Shown: in pieces, positions 1-8,063 of the stretch
Layout: every line of letters begins with the position of its first letter
Position numbering within the stretch: the first letter of the stretch is position 1
Assembly: GCA_013416445.1 (NCBI GenBank)
Contig: JACCER010000008.1
Coordinates: 95,671-159,670 of the forward strand
Direction of reading: 5' to 3'
DNA: 64,000 nucleotides
Source of the DNA: Alcaligenaceae bacterium
Lineage (GTDB): Bacteria > Pseudomonadota > Gammaproteobacteria > Burkholderiales > Burkholderiaceae_B
Translations under genes and position numbers: made by a program
Notes under the pieces: generated by a model
Databases searched by the model: none
Told to the model about the DNA's origin: nothing
Seen by the model: only the letters and a program-made list of their open reading frames with translations

Positions 1-127
1 CGGACCTGGTCCGGTATTTGCCTCAGCTGCGTCAGGCGGCTATTTTGATATGCGTAAAACGTCTATTTACGGTGGCACAACCGAAGTGCAAAAGACCATT
101 ATCGCGAAGATGATGCTCAGCTCGTAA
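1..127 (+). CDS. Acyl-CoA dehydrogenase, C-terminal end (partial)
   Basis: This is the last 41 codons of a gene cut by the window edge; the frame runs from base 2 to a TAA at 125-127. The tail contains FDMRKTSIYGGTTEVQ followed by KTIIAKMMLSS, which is the typical C-terminal FAD-domain ending of a long-type (about 400-residue) acyl-CoA dehydrogenase. It matches the ending of the dehydrogenase at 32674-33876 (KTTIYGGSSEVQKSI). The next gene, 57 bases downstream on the same strand, is a short-type acyl-CoA dehydrogenase, so the two probably form a heteromeric enzyme pair. The substrate cannot be inferred. Confidence 0.85.
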   Translation, partial: GPGPVFASAASGGYFDMRKTSIYGGTTEVQKTIIAKMMLSS

Positions 128-184
128 TTATCGGGCTGCTGATATCTCTAACGCTTAGTCTTTCACCTCACAGGAAACAAGAAC

Positions 185-1306
185 ATGGATTTTACGTATA
201 ACGAAGAGCAAAGTATGTTTGCTGACAGCGTGCGCAGGCTGGTGGCTGATGGCTTCAGCTTTGAGCAGCGACGCAAACGCGCCAAGCAGCAAGGTCTGGA
301 CAAACAGGCATGGCAATCGCTGGCCGATTTGGGCGTAGCCGGCCTGCTGGTTCCGGCCGAGTACGAAGGGTTTGGCGAGTCGCCGTCCACGCTGGTGCTG
401 ATACAGTCAGAATTGGGGCGTGGTCTGGTTGCAGAACCAGTCATACCCAGTGCAGTGATGGCGACGGCGTTGATCTTGAATAGCGGCAACGAACAGATCA
501 AGACCGACTGCCTGCCTGCGATGGCAGCGGGCGAGATGGTTTGCGCCTTGGCTTATCTGGAACCCGATCAGCGCAACCAGTTTGCCCCTGTATCGACCCA
601 GGCGGCGGCAAGCACCGATGGTTTCGTGTTGAACGGAAAAAAGAAATTGGTATGGCAAGGCAGTAGCGCCGACAAGCTTATTGTCAGTGCTGTGCTGAAT
701 GGCGAAACGGCATTGTTGTTGGTGCCTGCCGATGCAGCCGGGTTGGCACTGCAGGATTACCCCACCATCGATGGATACCGTTGCGCCAATATTCAGTTCG
801 ATAATGTTGCCGTACCGGCCGCTGCGCTTATTGCCAAGGGCAAGGCCGCTGATCAAGCAATTGCCATGGCTATTGATTACGGCATCACGGCAATCTGCGC
901 CCACGCCGCAGGCGCAATGGAACGCCTGACCGAAATCACCACTGATTACCTTAGAACACGCCAGCAATTTGGTCGCCCGTTGGCCGATTTTCAGGCATTG
1001 CAGCATCGTCTGGCAGATATGCTGTTGCATAAGGAATTGGCGGTTTCCATGGCCTACGTGGCAGCTACTGCCTTGGGTGAAACCGATCCCGACGAGCGCA
1101 ATCGTTTGTTATCTTCCGCCAAGGTGAAGGTCGCTGAGGCAGGCCGCTTCGTAGGCGAAAGTGCAGTACAGATGCACGGCGGCATCGGCATGACCGATGA
1201 ACTTGATGTGGGTGACTACTTCAAGCGACTGCGGTATACCGACTTCCTGCTGGGCGACACTGACTTCCATTTGTCACGTCTGGAAGCGATTTTCGACAGG
1301 GAATAG
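185..1306 (+). CDS. Acyl-CoA dehydrogenase, short partner subunit
   Basis: This 373-residue protein belongs to the flavin-dependent acyl-CoA dehydrogenases, which introduce a trans-2 double bond into acyl-CoA and pass electrons to ETF. It begins MDFTYNEEQSMFADSVRRLV, the usual N-terminal helix. It carries the TRQQFGRPLADFQALQHRLADM stretch (split here by the FAD-binding loop) near residues 255-280 and MHGGIGMTDE near residues 329-338. A ribosome site (AGGAAACAAGAAC) precedes the ATG. It lies directly behind the long-type dehydrogenase that enters from the left edge, in the same order (long then short) as the pair at 33876-31502. I infer that both subunits work as one complex, as known for alpha2-beta2 steroid and side-chain dehydrogenases. 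Substrate unknown. Confidence 0.9.
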   Translation: MDFTYNEEQSMFADSVRRLVADGFSFEQRRKRAKQQGLDKQAWQSLADLGVAGLLVPAEYEGFGESPSTLVLIQSELGRGLVAEPVIPSAVMATALILNSGNEQIKTDCLPAMAAGEMVCALAYLEPDQRNQFAPVSTQAAASTDGFVLNGKKKLVWQGSSADKLIVSAVLNGETALLLVPADAAGLALQDYPTIDGYRCANIQFDNVAVPAAALIAKGKAADQAIAMAIDYGITAICAHAAGAMERLTEITTDYLRTRQQFGRPLADFQALQHRLADMLLHKELAVSMAYVAATALGETDPDERNRLLSSAKVKVAEAGRFVGESAVQMHGGIGMTDELDVGDYFKRLRYTDFLLGDTDFHLSRLEAIFDRE

Positions 1307-1319
1307 TCGCAAGCCCATA

Positions 1320-1353
1320 AAGCGCGGTGATATTGGTTTTTTACACCGCGCTT
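1320..1353. terminator. Stem-loop after the acyl-CoA dehydrogenase
   Basis: A perfect 10-base inverted repeat (AAGCGCGGTG at 1320-1329 and CACCGCGCTT at 1344-1353) encloses a 14-base loop containing a run of T. It starts 14 bases after the dehydrogenase stop codon. No T-tract follows the stem, so it may be a transcript-stabilising hairpin or a weak terminator between convergent genes. Confidence 0.5.
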
Positions 1354-1373
1354 GCATGATGCCGGCGTTGTTT

Positions 1374-1403
1374 GTCGGATTAGGGCGTAGTCCGTAATCC
1401 GAC
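1374..1403. repeat. Dispersed palindromic repeat, copy A
   Basis: GTCGGATTA (1374-1382) and TAATCCGAC (1395-1403) form a perfect 9-base inverted repeat with a 12-base centre. The same palindrome recurs about ten times in this window, mostly at gene ends. The following bases (about 1405-1440, including CACTGCGG and CCAGGCACC) resemble the sequence after the copy at 38136-38165, so the full element may be about 70 bases long. Confidence 0.75.
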
Positions 1404-1453
1404 AGCACCACTGCGGTAAAAAATGCCAGGCACCCAGGCCGTCCAGTGTGGCT

Positions 1454-2383
1454 TTATAAAACAGGTCGGCGCCAATGGGGTTCATGCAGCCTGATTTGCT
1501 CTGTTATGAAATTCATCAAAGTACGAGTGGCCATGGTGGGGTAGCGGTTCGCTGCCGTCAGCAAATACACGCTATTTCCTACACCCTCAGGCTCATACTG
1601 GGACAATACTTCTTGCAAGGTGCCATCCTGAAGCTGCTGCCATACTGCATATCGCGGCAGCAATGCCACGCCCAGGCTGGATAAAGCGGCTTGCAGCAAA
1701 TAGGGATAATCGCCCGATTGCAGGCGGGGCGTCACCTTTAATAGCATGCGCGTTCCGTTCGCATCAAACTTCAGGTCGAAACGGCGGCCAAATGAGGCTG
1801 GCGCAATAAGAGCACAGCGCGCCAGGTCTTCCAGCGTCAATATGGGGCCGTACCGCCTAATGAAGTTGGGCGAAGCGCACAGGCACCAGCCTATGTCGCA
1901 TATCTTGCGTGCAACGTGATCCTCGGGGGGCGTAGATGTTATTTTCAACGCCACATCAACTTCGGCCGAGATCAGGTCGCCAATATAGTCATTGATCAAT
2001 ACCCGCAGCGTGACGTCTGGATAGCTTTGAGCAAACTCCAGCAACACAGAGGTCAGGTACAAATGTCCTAGCCCTGTCGGCAGGCGTATGCGAACATCGC
2101 CGCGCACCGATTTCCCCAGGCTTTCTATCGATGCACGAGCCGTTTCCGCCTCTTCCAGCATGCGCAGGCCATGCGTATACAGCAATTGGCCCGCCTCTGT
2201 GATTTCCATGTTGCGAGTCGTACGCCGCAGCAGTTGGGCGCCTATGGATAGTTCCAATGCTTTTAATTGACGTGAGGCATTGGAGCGCGTCATGCCGGTA
2301 CGTCTGGCGGCTTCGCTCAAGGTTTGTGACTGCACGATGGTCACAAACAGGTGGATAAGGTTTAGATCCAGCTTATTGTCCAT
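1454..2383 (-). CDS. LysR-family transcriptional regulator
   Basis: This 309-residue protein has an N-terminal winged helix-turn-helix at about residues 5-64 (DLNLIHLFVTIVQSQTLSEA, then RRTGMTRSNASRQLKALE) and a C-terminal LysR effector-binding domain at about residues 95-295. LysR proteins bind small-molecule inducers and usually control the divergent neighbouring operon as well as themselves. Here the divergent neighbour starts at 2478 (CoA-transferase, MDR protein, Bug receptor), so that operon is the expected target. The 94-base gap holds AT-rich promoter-like sequence and a perfect ATGCTAGCAT palindrome at 2436-2445. The inducer is unknown, perhaps the organic acid or CoA ester handled by the operon. 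Confidence 0.92.
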   Translation of the reverse strand: MDNKLDLNLIHLFVTIVQSQTLSEAARRTGMTRSNASRQLKALELSIGAQLLRRTTRNMEITEAGQLLYTHGLRMLEEAETARASIESLGKSVRGDVRIRLPTGLGHLYLTSVLLEFAQSYPDVTLRVLINDYIGDLISAEVDVALKITSTPPEDHVARKICDIGWCLCASPNFIRRYGPILTLEDLARCALIAPASFGRRFDLKFDANGTRMLLKVTPRLQSGDYPYLLQAALSSLGVALLPRYAVWQQLQDGTLQEVLSQYEPEGVGNSVYLLTAANRYPTMATRTLMNFITEQIRLHEPHWRRPVL

Positions 2384-2477
2384 TAATGCTCAACATGGGT
2401 GGTGTGTTTGACGCCATTGTTTATAAATAAGCGCGATGCTAGCATGGACTAGTTTTATTTCAGGAAAAAATTCCGCC

Positions 2478-3677
2478 ATGAATCAGCAACTGCCATTTAC
2501 CGGACTACGTATCCTGGACATCAGCCAGGGTATTGCCGGCCCTTATTGCGCCCAAATACTATGGCAACAAGGGGCCAGCGTCACCAAGGTCGAGCCGCCC
2601 GAGGGTGATTGGGGGCGTAACGTGGGTGTGGTTCGCGATGAGCACAGCGCGCTGTCCATCAGTTATAACGCGGGTAAGCAAGGGCTGTGTCTGGATGCGC
2701 GTTCCGAATCCGGGAAACAGCTGTTGCAACGCCTCGCGCTGCAGGCCGATGTATTTGTACAAAATTTTCGTCCCGGAGTGGCTGAGCGCCTGGGCGTGGG
2801 CTATGCAGCTTTGGCGCAAAGCAAACCCGACCTGATTTATGTGTCGATCAGCGGTTATGGCGCTGATGGTCCTTATGCCCAGGCGCCTGCTTCCGATTCA
2901 GTGATGCAGGCAGATACGGGCTTGATGTTCGCCAATCAGGGGGCTGATCAGGCGCCTCGGCGCATTGGTCTGCTGCTGGCCGACATCTCCACCGCACTAT
3001 ACGCCGCGCAGCAGGTGGCTGCCGCGTTGTATCAGCGTAGCGTGTCGGGTCGCGGAGCGCATCTGGAATTAAGCCTTTTTGAAGCTTGCGCGGCGTTGCA
3101 AATCAACGATATGGCTGCGTTTGCTTTGGCTGGCGAGCGCCCTGCGGGTGCGGTCAGCGCTCCCAACGGGGTGTTTGCAACGGCAAATGGGCAGCTTTCG
3201 GTGTTGGCCTTGAACGATGATCAGTTCGCCCGCCTGTGCCGTGCACTTGAGCGTCCGGAATGGCTGGCCGATACGCGTTTTGACAGTAATGAAAAACGCA
3301 TGACAGCGCGCGATTTCCTGCATGCGGAAATTGCCCGGCAATTGGTCCAGGCGCCAAGCGAAGTATGGGAAACCCGTTTGCAACAGCACGACGTCTTACA
3401 TGCGCGTGTTCGTGATTACGCGTCGGTTGCCGAGCATCCGCAAACCGCGCACCTTGGCATGCTGCAAGCCATAGAGCAGCCTGGGCTGGGCACATTGCGC
3501 CTGCCAGGGCTGCCTGGCGCGAACGGGCGTCGCCCCATGCAGGCAGCGCCGGCCATAGGGCAGCACTCAAGCGAAATCCTGACTGCAGCCGGACTGAATA
3601 GCGCTGAAATCGCCGGGTTGCTGGATGCTGGTGTGGTCAGGCAGGCGGCTGGTTTTGCAGGTAAAGCGCCAATATGA
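2478..3677 (+). CDS. Class III CoA-transferase (CaiB/BaiF family)
   Basis: This protein of about 399 residues belongs to the family III CoA-transferases, which move CoA from one carboxylic acid thioester to another acid. N-terminal signature: GLRILDISQGIAGPYCAQIL, then KVEPPEGDWGR; later VFVQNFRPGVAERLG and SISGYGADGPYA. I place the start at the ATG at 2478 because AGGAAAAAATTCCGCC precedes it; an in-frame ATG at 2436 would add 14 residues. The usual S-x-x-D-A segment reads SLFEA here, so the position normally held by an acidic residue is Glu rather than Asp. The stop overlaps the next start by 4 bases (ATGA), showing translational coupling with the MDR gene. Substrate unknown. Confidence 0.9.
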   Translation: MNQQLPFTGLRILDISQGIAGPYCAQILWQQGASVTKVEPPEGDWGRNVGVVRDEHSALSISYNAGKQGLCLDARSESGKQLLQRLALQADVFVQNFRPGVAERLGVGYAALAQSKPDLIYVSISGYGADGPYAQAPASDSVMQADTGLMFANQGADQAPRRIGLLLADISTALYAAQQVAAALYQRSVSGRGAHLELSLFEACAALQINDMAAFALAGERPAGAVSAPNGVFATANGQLSVLALNDDQFARLCRALERPEWLADTRFDSNEKRMTARDFLHAEIARQLVQAPSEVWETRLQQHDVLHARVRDYASVAEHPQTAHLGMLQAIEQPGLGTLRLPGLPGANGRRPMQAAPAIGQHSSEILTAAGLNSAEIAGLLDAGVVRQAAGFAGKAPI

Positions 3678-4690
3678 TGCAAGCATTGCAGTGCCAGCAT
3701 TTTGGCCCGGTCGCCGATGTGCAATTGGTGAATTGCGATAAGCCTTCCGCGCCCGGCCCTCATGAAGTGGTGATTGCCGTGGCCTATGCCAGCGTAAGTC
3801 ACGCGACGGGGCTGATGATAGAAGGGCGTTATCAAACCAGGCCGCCATTGCCGTTCACGCCGGGCACTGAAGCCGTCGGCCATATTGTTTCAGTGGGCAG
3901 CGCCGTTACGCGCTTCAAGCCTGGCGACGCGGTGGTAGCTATTGCGGATTGGGGCTGTTTTGCCGAACAGGTGAAGTTGCCAGAGTACACGGTGTATGCG
4001 GTTCCCGATGGCTTGCCGCTGCTTCAGGCGCTGCCCATACCCATTTCGTATGGCACGGCCTATTGTGGCTTGCTCTGGCGCTGCGCAATGCAACCCGGTG
4101 AAACGGTGCTGGTGCTTGGGGCAGGAGCCGGCGTGGGTCTGGCTGCGGTCGAATTGGCGGTACAGATGGGGGCGAATGTGATCGCTTGCGCAAGCACTCA
4201 GGAAAAGCGCGACGCAGCGCTGGCCCGCGGAGCCTGTGGTGTTGTAGTGCCTGATGCCAACCTGGCCGTCGAGGTCAAGGCCATGACAGCAGGCCGTGGC
4301 GTCGATATTGTCGTGGATCCTGTCGGTGGCGAACTGTTTGCGTATGCTGTACGAGCAGCTGCACATAATGCCCGCTTGCTGAGCATCGGTTTTGCCAGTG
4401 GTGTGCTGCCCACGGTGCAGCCGAATCTATTGTTGGTCAAGAATTTAACGCTGCACAGTTTCTTTTATGGCCGTTATATCGGCTGGACACCTGCAGACGA
4501 ACGTATTGTGCATGCGCCGGTCTTGCAGCGCGCAATGGAAACCATGCTGGTCTGGGCGCGTGACAAGCGTATCCGGCCCACGGTTTCCCAGACTTTCCCA
4601 ATTACCGAGCTAGGCAACGCGCTCGGCGTCCTTCATAGCCGAGCAGTTGTCGGCAAAATTGCTTTAACTATAACGGAGACAACATCATGA
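3674..4690 (+). CDS. Quinone-oxidoreductase-like MDR (zinc-independent alcohol dehydrogenase family)
   Basis: This 338-residue protein has the GroES-like N-terminal domain (about residues 25-110, PFTPGTEAVGHIVSVG) followed by a Rossmann NADP-binding domain with VLGAGAGVGLAAVELA at about residues 145-160. Structural-zinc cysteines are not seen, which fits the quinone oxidoreductase/enoyl reductase branch. Such enzymes reduce quinones or the double bond of enoyl compounds with NADPH. It is coupled on both sides by 4-base ATGA overlaps, to the CoA-transferase upstream and the Bug receptor downstream, so the three proteins are made together. In this setting it may act on an enoyl-CoA or unsaturated acid (inference). 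Confidence 0.88.
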   Translation: MMQALQCQHFGPVADVQLVNCDKPSAPGPHEVVIAVAYASVSHATGLMIEGRYQTRPPLPFTPGTEAVGHIVSVGSAVTRFKPGDAVVAIADWGCFAEQVKLPEYTVYAVPDGLPLLQALPIPISYGTAYCGLLWRCAMQPGETVLVLGAGAGVGLAAVELAVQMGANVIACASTQEKRDAALARGACGVVVPDANLAVEVKAMTAGRGVDIVVDPVGGELFAYAVRAAAHNARLLSIGFASGVLPTVQPNLLLVKNLTLHSFFYGRYIGWTPADERIVHAPVLQRAMETMLVWARDKRIRPTVSQTFPITELGNALGVLHSRAVVGKIALTITETTS

Positions 4691-5679
4691 GAACTTCACT
4701 TGGAAAACGCCTGGCCTTCAGTTTGGGCATGTGCGTCTTGACAGCTTTAGGTATTGGAAGCGTGGCTGTCCATGCGGCGGATACCTTCCCCAGCAAGCCC
4801 ATCAAGATGGTTGTGCCTTATCCGCCTGGCGGTCCTACTGACTTGGTCGCACGCGGTGTTGGCGCGGCTATGGCCGATATCATTGGTCAGCCTATTGTCG
4901 TTGATAACAAGTCAGGGGCAAGCGGCATGATAGGCGCAGACCAGGTGGCCCGATCAGCCCCTGATGGCTATACCTTTTTGGCGAATGCGTCCTTGCATGT
5001 GATCAATCCACATATCTACAAGAGCATGATGCACGACGCCTTTAACGATTTCGTGCCTATTACCCAATTGGCCGCCGTGCCATTGGTTTTGGTCGTTCCC
5101 AAGGATTCGCCCATTAAAACGGTGGCAGATGTCGTGGCTGAAGGCAAGCGTAAGCAGAATGGTTTGAATTTTGGCTCTGCGGGTACCTCATCGGCCCAGC
5201 ATTTGTCCGGGGAGTCATTTAAGAATCTGGCTGGCATTCCCATGCAGCATGTGCCCTATAAAGGCAGTGCTCCGGCCTTGACTGACTTGGTTGGGGGCCA
5301 ACTGGACCTGATGTTCGACTCCATGCCGTCGGCCATGCCTTTCATTAAGTCCGGTCAGCTGCGTGCCATTGCCGTGACGACACAAAAGCGTGTAGCCGCT
5401 TTGCCTGATGTGCCCACGGTGGCTGAATCGGGTTTTCCAACTTTTGATATCAGCACATGGTATGGCTTATGGGCGCCCAAGGGTACGCCGGACGATATTG
5501 TTGCAAAACTATCAGCAACGGCAAAACAGGCTTTGCAGGACCCAAAAATTGCCAAGCAATATGCCACTATGGGCGCCGAGCCTGTGGGGTCTACTCCCCA
5601 GGAGTTTGCTCAGTACGTTGAGTCTGAGGGGAAAAAATGGGCCAAGCTTGTGAAGCAAGCTAACGTGCCATTGCAGTAA
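4687..5679 (+). CDS. Bug-family (TctC-like) periplasmic solute receptor
   Basis: This 330-residue protein has a signal peptide (about residues 1-31, ending VHAA) and the Bug start motif IKMVVPYPPGGPTDLVAR. Bug proteins bind organic acids, amino acids or vitamins in the periplasm; some feed TctAB permeases and others work as sensors or orphan receptors. The family features GLNFGSAGTSSAQHLSGE, MQHVPYKGSAPALTDLVGGQ and DVPTVAESGFP are in the usual order. No TctAB permease is nearby; the tctBA genes are about 40 kb away. Its coupling to the CoA-transferase suggests it recognises the acid that the operon activates (inference). Confidence 0.93.
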   Translation: MRTSLGKRLAFSLGMCVLTALGIGSVAVHAADTFPSKPIKMVVPYPPGGPTDLVARGVGAAMADIIGQPIVVDNKSGASGMIGADQVARSAPDGYTFLANASLHVINPHIYKSMMHDAFNDFVPITQLAAVPLVLVVPKDSPIKTVADVVAEGKRKQNGLNFGSAGTSSAQHLSGESFKNLAGIPMQHVPYKGSAPALTDLVGGQLDLMFDSMPSAMPFIKSGQLRAIAVTTQKRVAALPDVPTVAESGFPTFDISTWYGLWAPKGTPDDIVAKLSATAKQALQDPKIAKQYATMGAEPVGSTPQEFAQYVESEGKKWAKLVKQANVPLQ

Positions 5680-5766
5680 ATAATTGGGGCTTTATTTGTC
5701 AGGTTAGTTTCGTTCTTGCGCAAAGCCGGGTGTGTAGTGTGCTGTTTCGGCTTTACGCGCTGCACC

Positions 5767-5798
5767 CCGGACAGCGTCATTAGAACCGGACAGCGTCA
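5767..5798. repeat. Short direct repeat at the MFS gene end
   Basis: CCGGACAGCGTCA occurs at 5767-5779 and again at 5786-5798, 19 bases apart. The second copy contains the stop codon of the MFS gene on the minus strand. It may be the scar of a mobile element end or a small duplication; no transposase is present. Confidence 0.55.
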
Positions 5799-7019
5799 AA
5801 TACCAACTTGAGCCCGCATCAGCCGCAGCACCTGGTAAACCAGCCCGCACACAGCTACCGCGGCCAAGGCGCAAAATACCAGGATTGCGGTTGTCATGCC
5901 CCAGATGTCGGCAAGCTGGCCCACGACAATGACGGGCACGGTGCCGCCTATGTAGGCAATGGCAAAAAAAGTGGCCATGTTGGCGCTGCGGCGGTGGTCG
6001 TCGGCACTTTGCGCGGCAATCATGGTCGCTGTCATGAAGCACAGGCCCTGGCCGACGCCGGCCAATATCATGCAAGCGGTGAATGCAATGATGCTGCCGC
6101 TTATTACACCTATGCTTACCGCGATCAGGAACATGATCAGGGTCGCCAGGCCAATGGCCAGGCCCTTGACTGCTGGCAGGTTGCGCTGGGAAAACTGAGT
6201 GGTGGATGCCGCCAGGGCCATGATGAGGAAGGCCACGCCAGGTACAGCCGGCCCTTGCCAAGGCAGCAGATCGTATAAAAATGAAGGTATCAGGGAAGCC
6301 AGCAGGCTGCCAGTGGAAAACATCAGGAATGCCGCTATGCTGGCCAGCAAAAATGGTGTTCTTGTCTGGGCGCTGGGCAAGGCTAATTTAGGGCTGATGG
6401 ACAGGCGCGCCCTAGGGCCGGCTTGTTGCCTTAGCTTGTGCCGACAGCGCCAGGTCAGGTACAGGTTGCCAAGGGCCAATGCGGCAATCACAAAATAAGA
6501 TAGACGCAAGGGAGCAAAACCAGTTTGCGCCAGCAACCCGCCCAGCAGTGGCCCGATTCCGACACCCAGGGCAATCGACGCTGATGTCACGATTGAGGCA
6601 ACGCGGCGATCTTTACGGGGATGCGCATCGGCCAGAGCCAGGGTGCCGGCAGTGGTCAGCAAACCATTGGCAAAACCGATAATGATACGAGCCACAAATA
6701 AAGTATTAATACTGGATGCCGCGCCCGACATGATCAGGCCGCCCGTAATCATGACCAGGGACAGGCACACGACCGCATATCGCCCGAGGGTGTCTGATAG
6801 GCGGCCAAAAAAAAGCAGCGCAAACAGCACGCCCACCATATAGAGCGCGTAGATGTAGGTCAGTTCGCTGGGCAGCAGATGCCATTGATCCTGGTACACA
6901 GGGTATAGCGGGGTGGGCAGCGAGCTGGTGGCAAACCCCAGCCCCAAGGCGAAGCTGACAGCGACAAATCCGCCCCAGCGGCGCAGAAAGGGCGATGGCT
7001 CGGCGATGTCAAGTGGCAT
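5796..7019 (-). CDS. MFS transporter
   Basis: This 407-residue membrane protein has about 12 hydrophobic segments and the MFS loop 2-3 motif FFGRLSDTLGRYAV at about residues 73-86. The first helices (FALGLGFATSSLPTPLYPVY) and the order of helices resemble drug/sugar exporters of the DHA1 type. It probably exports a small molecule by proton antiport. It is transcribed alone, facing the Bug gene, and its stop lies within the short direct repeat at 5767-5798. Substrate unknown. Confidence 0.88.
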   Translation of the reverse strand: MPLDIAEPSPFLRRWGGFVAVSFALGLGFATSSLPTPLYPVYQDQWHLLPSELTYIYALYMVGVLFALLFFGRLSDTLGRYAVVCLSLVMITGGLIMSGAASSINTLFVARIIIGFANGLLTTAGTLALADAHPRKDRRVASIVTSASIALGVGIGPLLGGLLAQTGFAPLRLSYFVIAALALGNLYLTWRCRHKLRQQAGPRARLSISPKLALPSAQTRTPFLLASIAAFLMFSTGSLLASLIPSFLYDLLPWQGPAVPGVAFLIMALAASTTQFSQRNLPAVKGLAIGLATLIMFLIAVSIGVISGSIIAFTACMILAGVGQGLCFMTATMIAAQSADDHRRSANMATFFAIAYIGGTVPVIVVGQLADIWGMTTAILVFCALAAVAVCGLVYQVLRLMRAQVGI

Positions 7020-8063
7020 GGCAGGTAGCTCTTTTGCTGCTGTAGTGATTCATGGTGGAGAGGTATGGGTCTTGGAAACAGTCACTGTAAAGGATATTTG
7101 CCAGTAGCGTAGCTACTTCGTTGCGCAACCATCCACTTGCTTCCTGGAACGATTCGAATTTACTGCGTGTCATGCAGCCTTGGGGCACAAGCAAGATAAG
7201 TCTGATTGATTACGCGTTTTGCGCTAATCTGGAAAATAAATTATTTTCATTAAAGAATCACTGCTTTGATTTCAAGAGGCTAGTATTTTATTTAAAAATA
7301 ATTATTAATTTAATTTAAATCTTGCTGACTCTTTGAGTGAAATCATAATTTTCAATTGTGTCTTCATCGCTGTTTTAATATGTTAATTATCTCTGTTGTT
7401 GATGAGTTTTGCTTCAAACTACGCTCTTGTTGATTAATATTGAATTATGCAGTCTTGATGTCAATCCGGTTTCTATGAATATGAGTTATTAGTAATAAAT
7501 TGTATCTGCTTTGTGGACGTATAGGCTTCAACAAGGTATGATGCTTTTACGTCGCCAACTGGAAGTCAGGTAATGACATTATGAAATTTTTTGAAAAGCA
7601 GGGTTTTTTGCTTAAAACAATACCAATATTGGTTTAAGGTCAAGCATCTATATTTTGCTTTTTTTCAATAGGTTGCTTGCGCAGCAACCCGGCGTTTAGC
7701 CGAAACAATATACCCGGCCGATCTCGGCTGCGGAATCAAAAAAGCTGGTCGTTATTTGACCAGCATTGCACCTTGTCGATTTTGGCAATGCCTTGTCGGG
7801 TTTTCCGGCAGAGCATTCGCCATTGTCGCTCGTGCTGCAAAGAAGCACCCGCTGTGTTTCTTTTATAGGCTGGTTCCAGACGAGAAACTTGTCTGACCCG
7901 TGCCGGCTTCGTCGTGCGCGCAGATTCCTTGTATGGAATCGCCTGCATGGTGTGCTTATGGGGTTTATGCCGCCCATTATCGCTCGATAGCAACGGCTGT
8001 TTTTTTTTGATCACTCTACGTTAAGAAACAGAAAGATTAGACGCATATAAGGATTTTTCACGC
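7020..8063. other. Gene-poor region with an AT-rich segment and several hairpins
   Basis: I find no convincing gene in these 1044 bases. Bases about 7195-7660 are far richer in A and T than the rest of the window. Small inverted repeats are present: CCAATATTGG at 7623-7632, GGTTGC/GCAACC at about 7671-7689, GCTGGTC/GACCAGC at 7743-7749 and 7757-7763, and GATTCC/GGAATC at about 7922-7939. The part near 7740-8030 could be a leader of the symporter gene at 8064. Short open frames here resemble no family I know. Confidence 0.5.

Noticed and set aside
7677..8014. Several short overlapping frames on both strands before the symporter
   Set aside because: They overlap each other, lack ribosome sites and match nothing known; the region is better read as untranslated leader or intergenic DNA.
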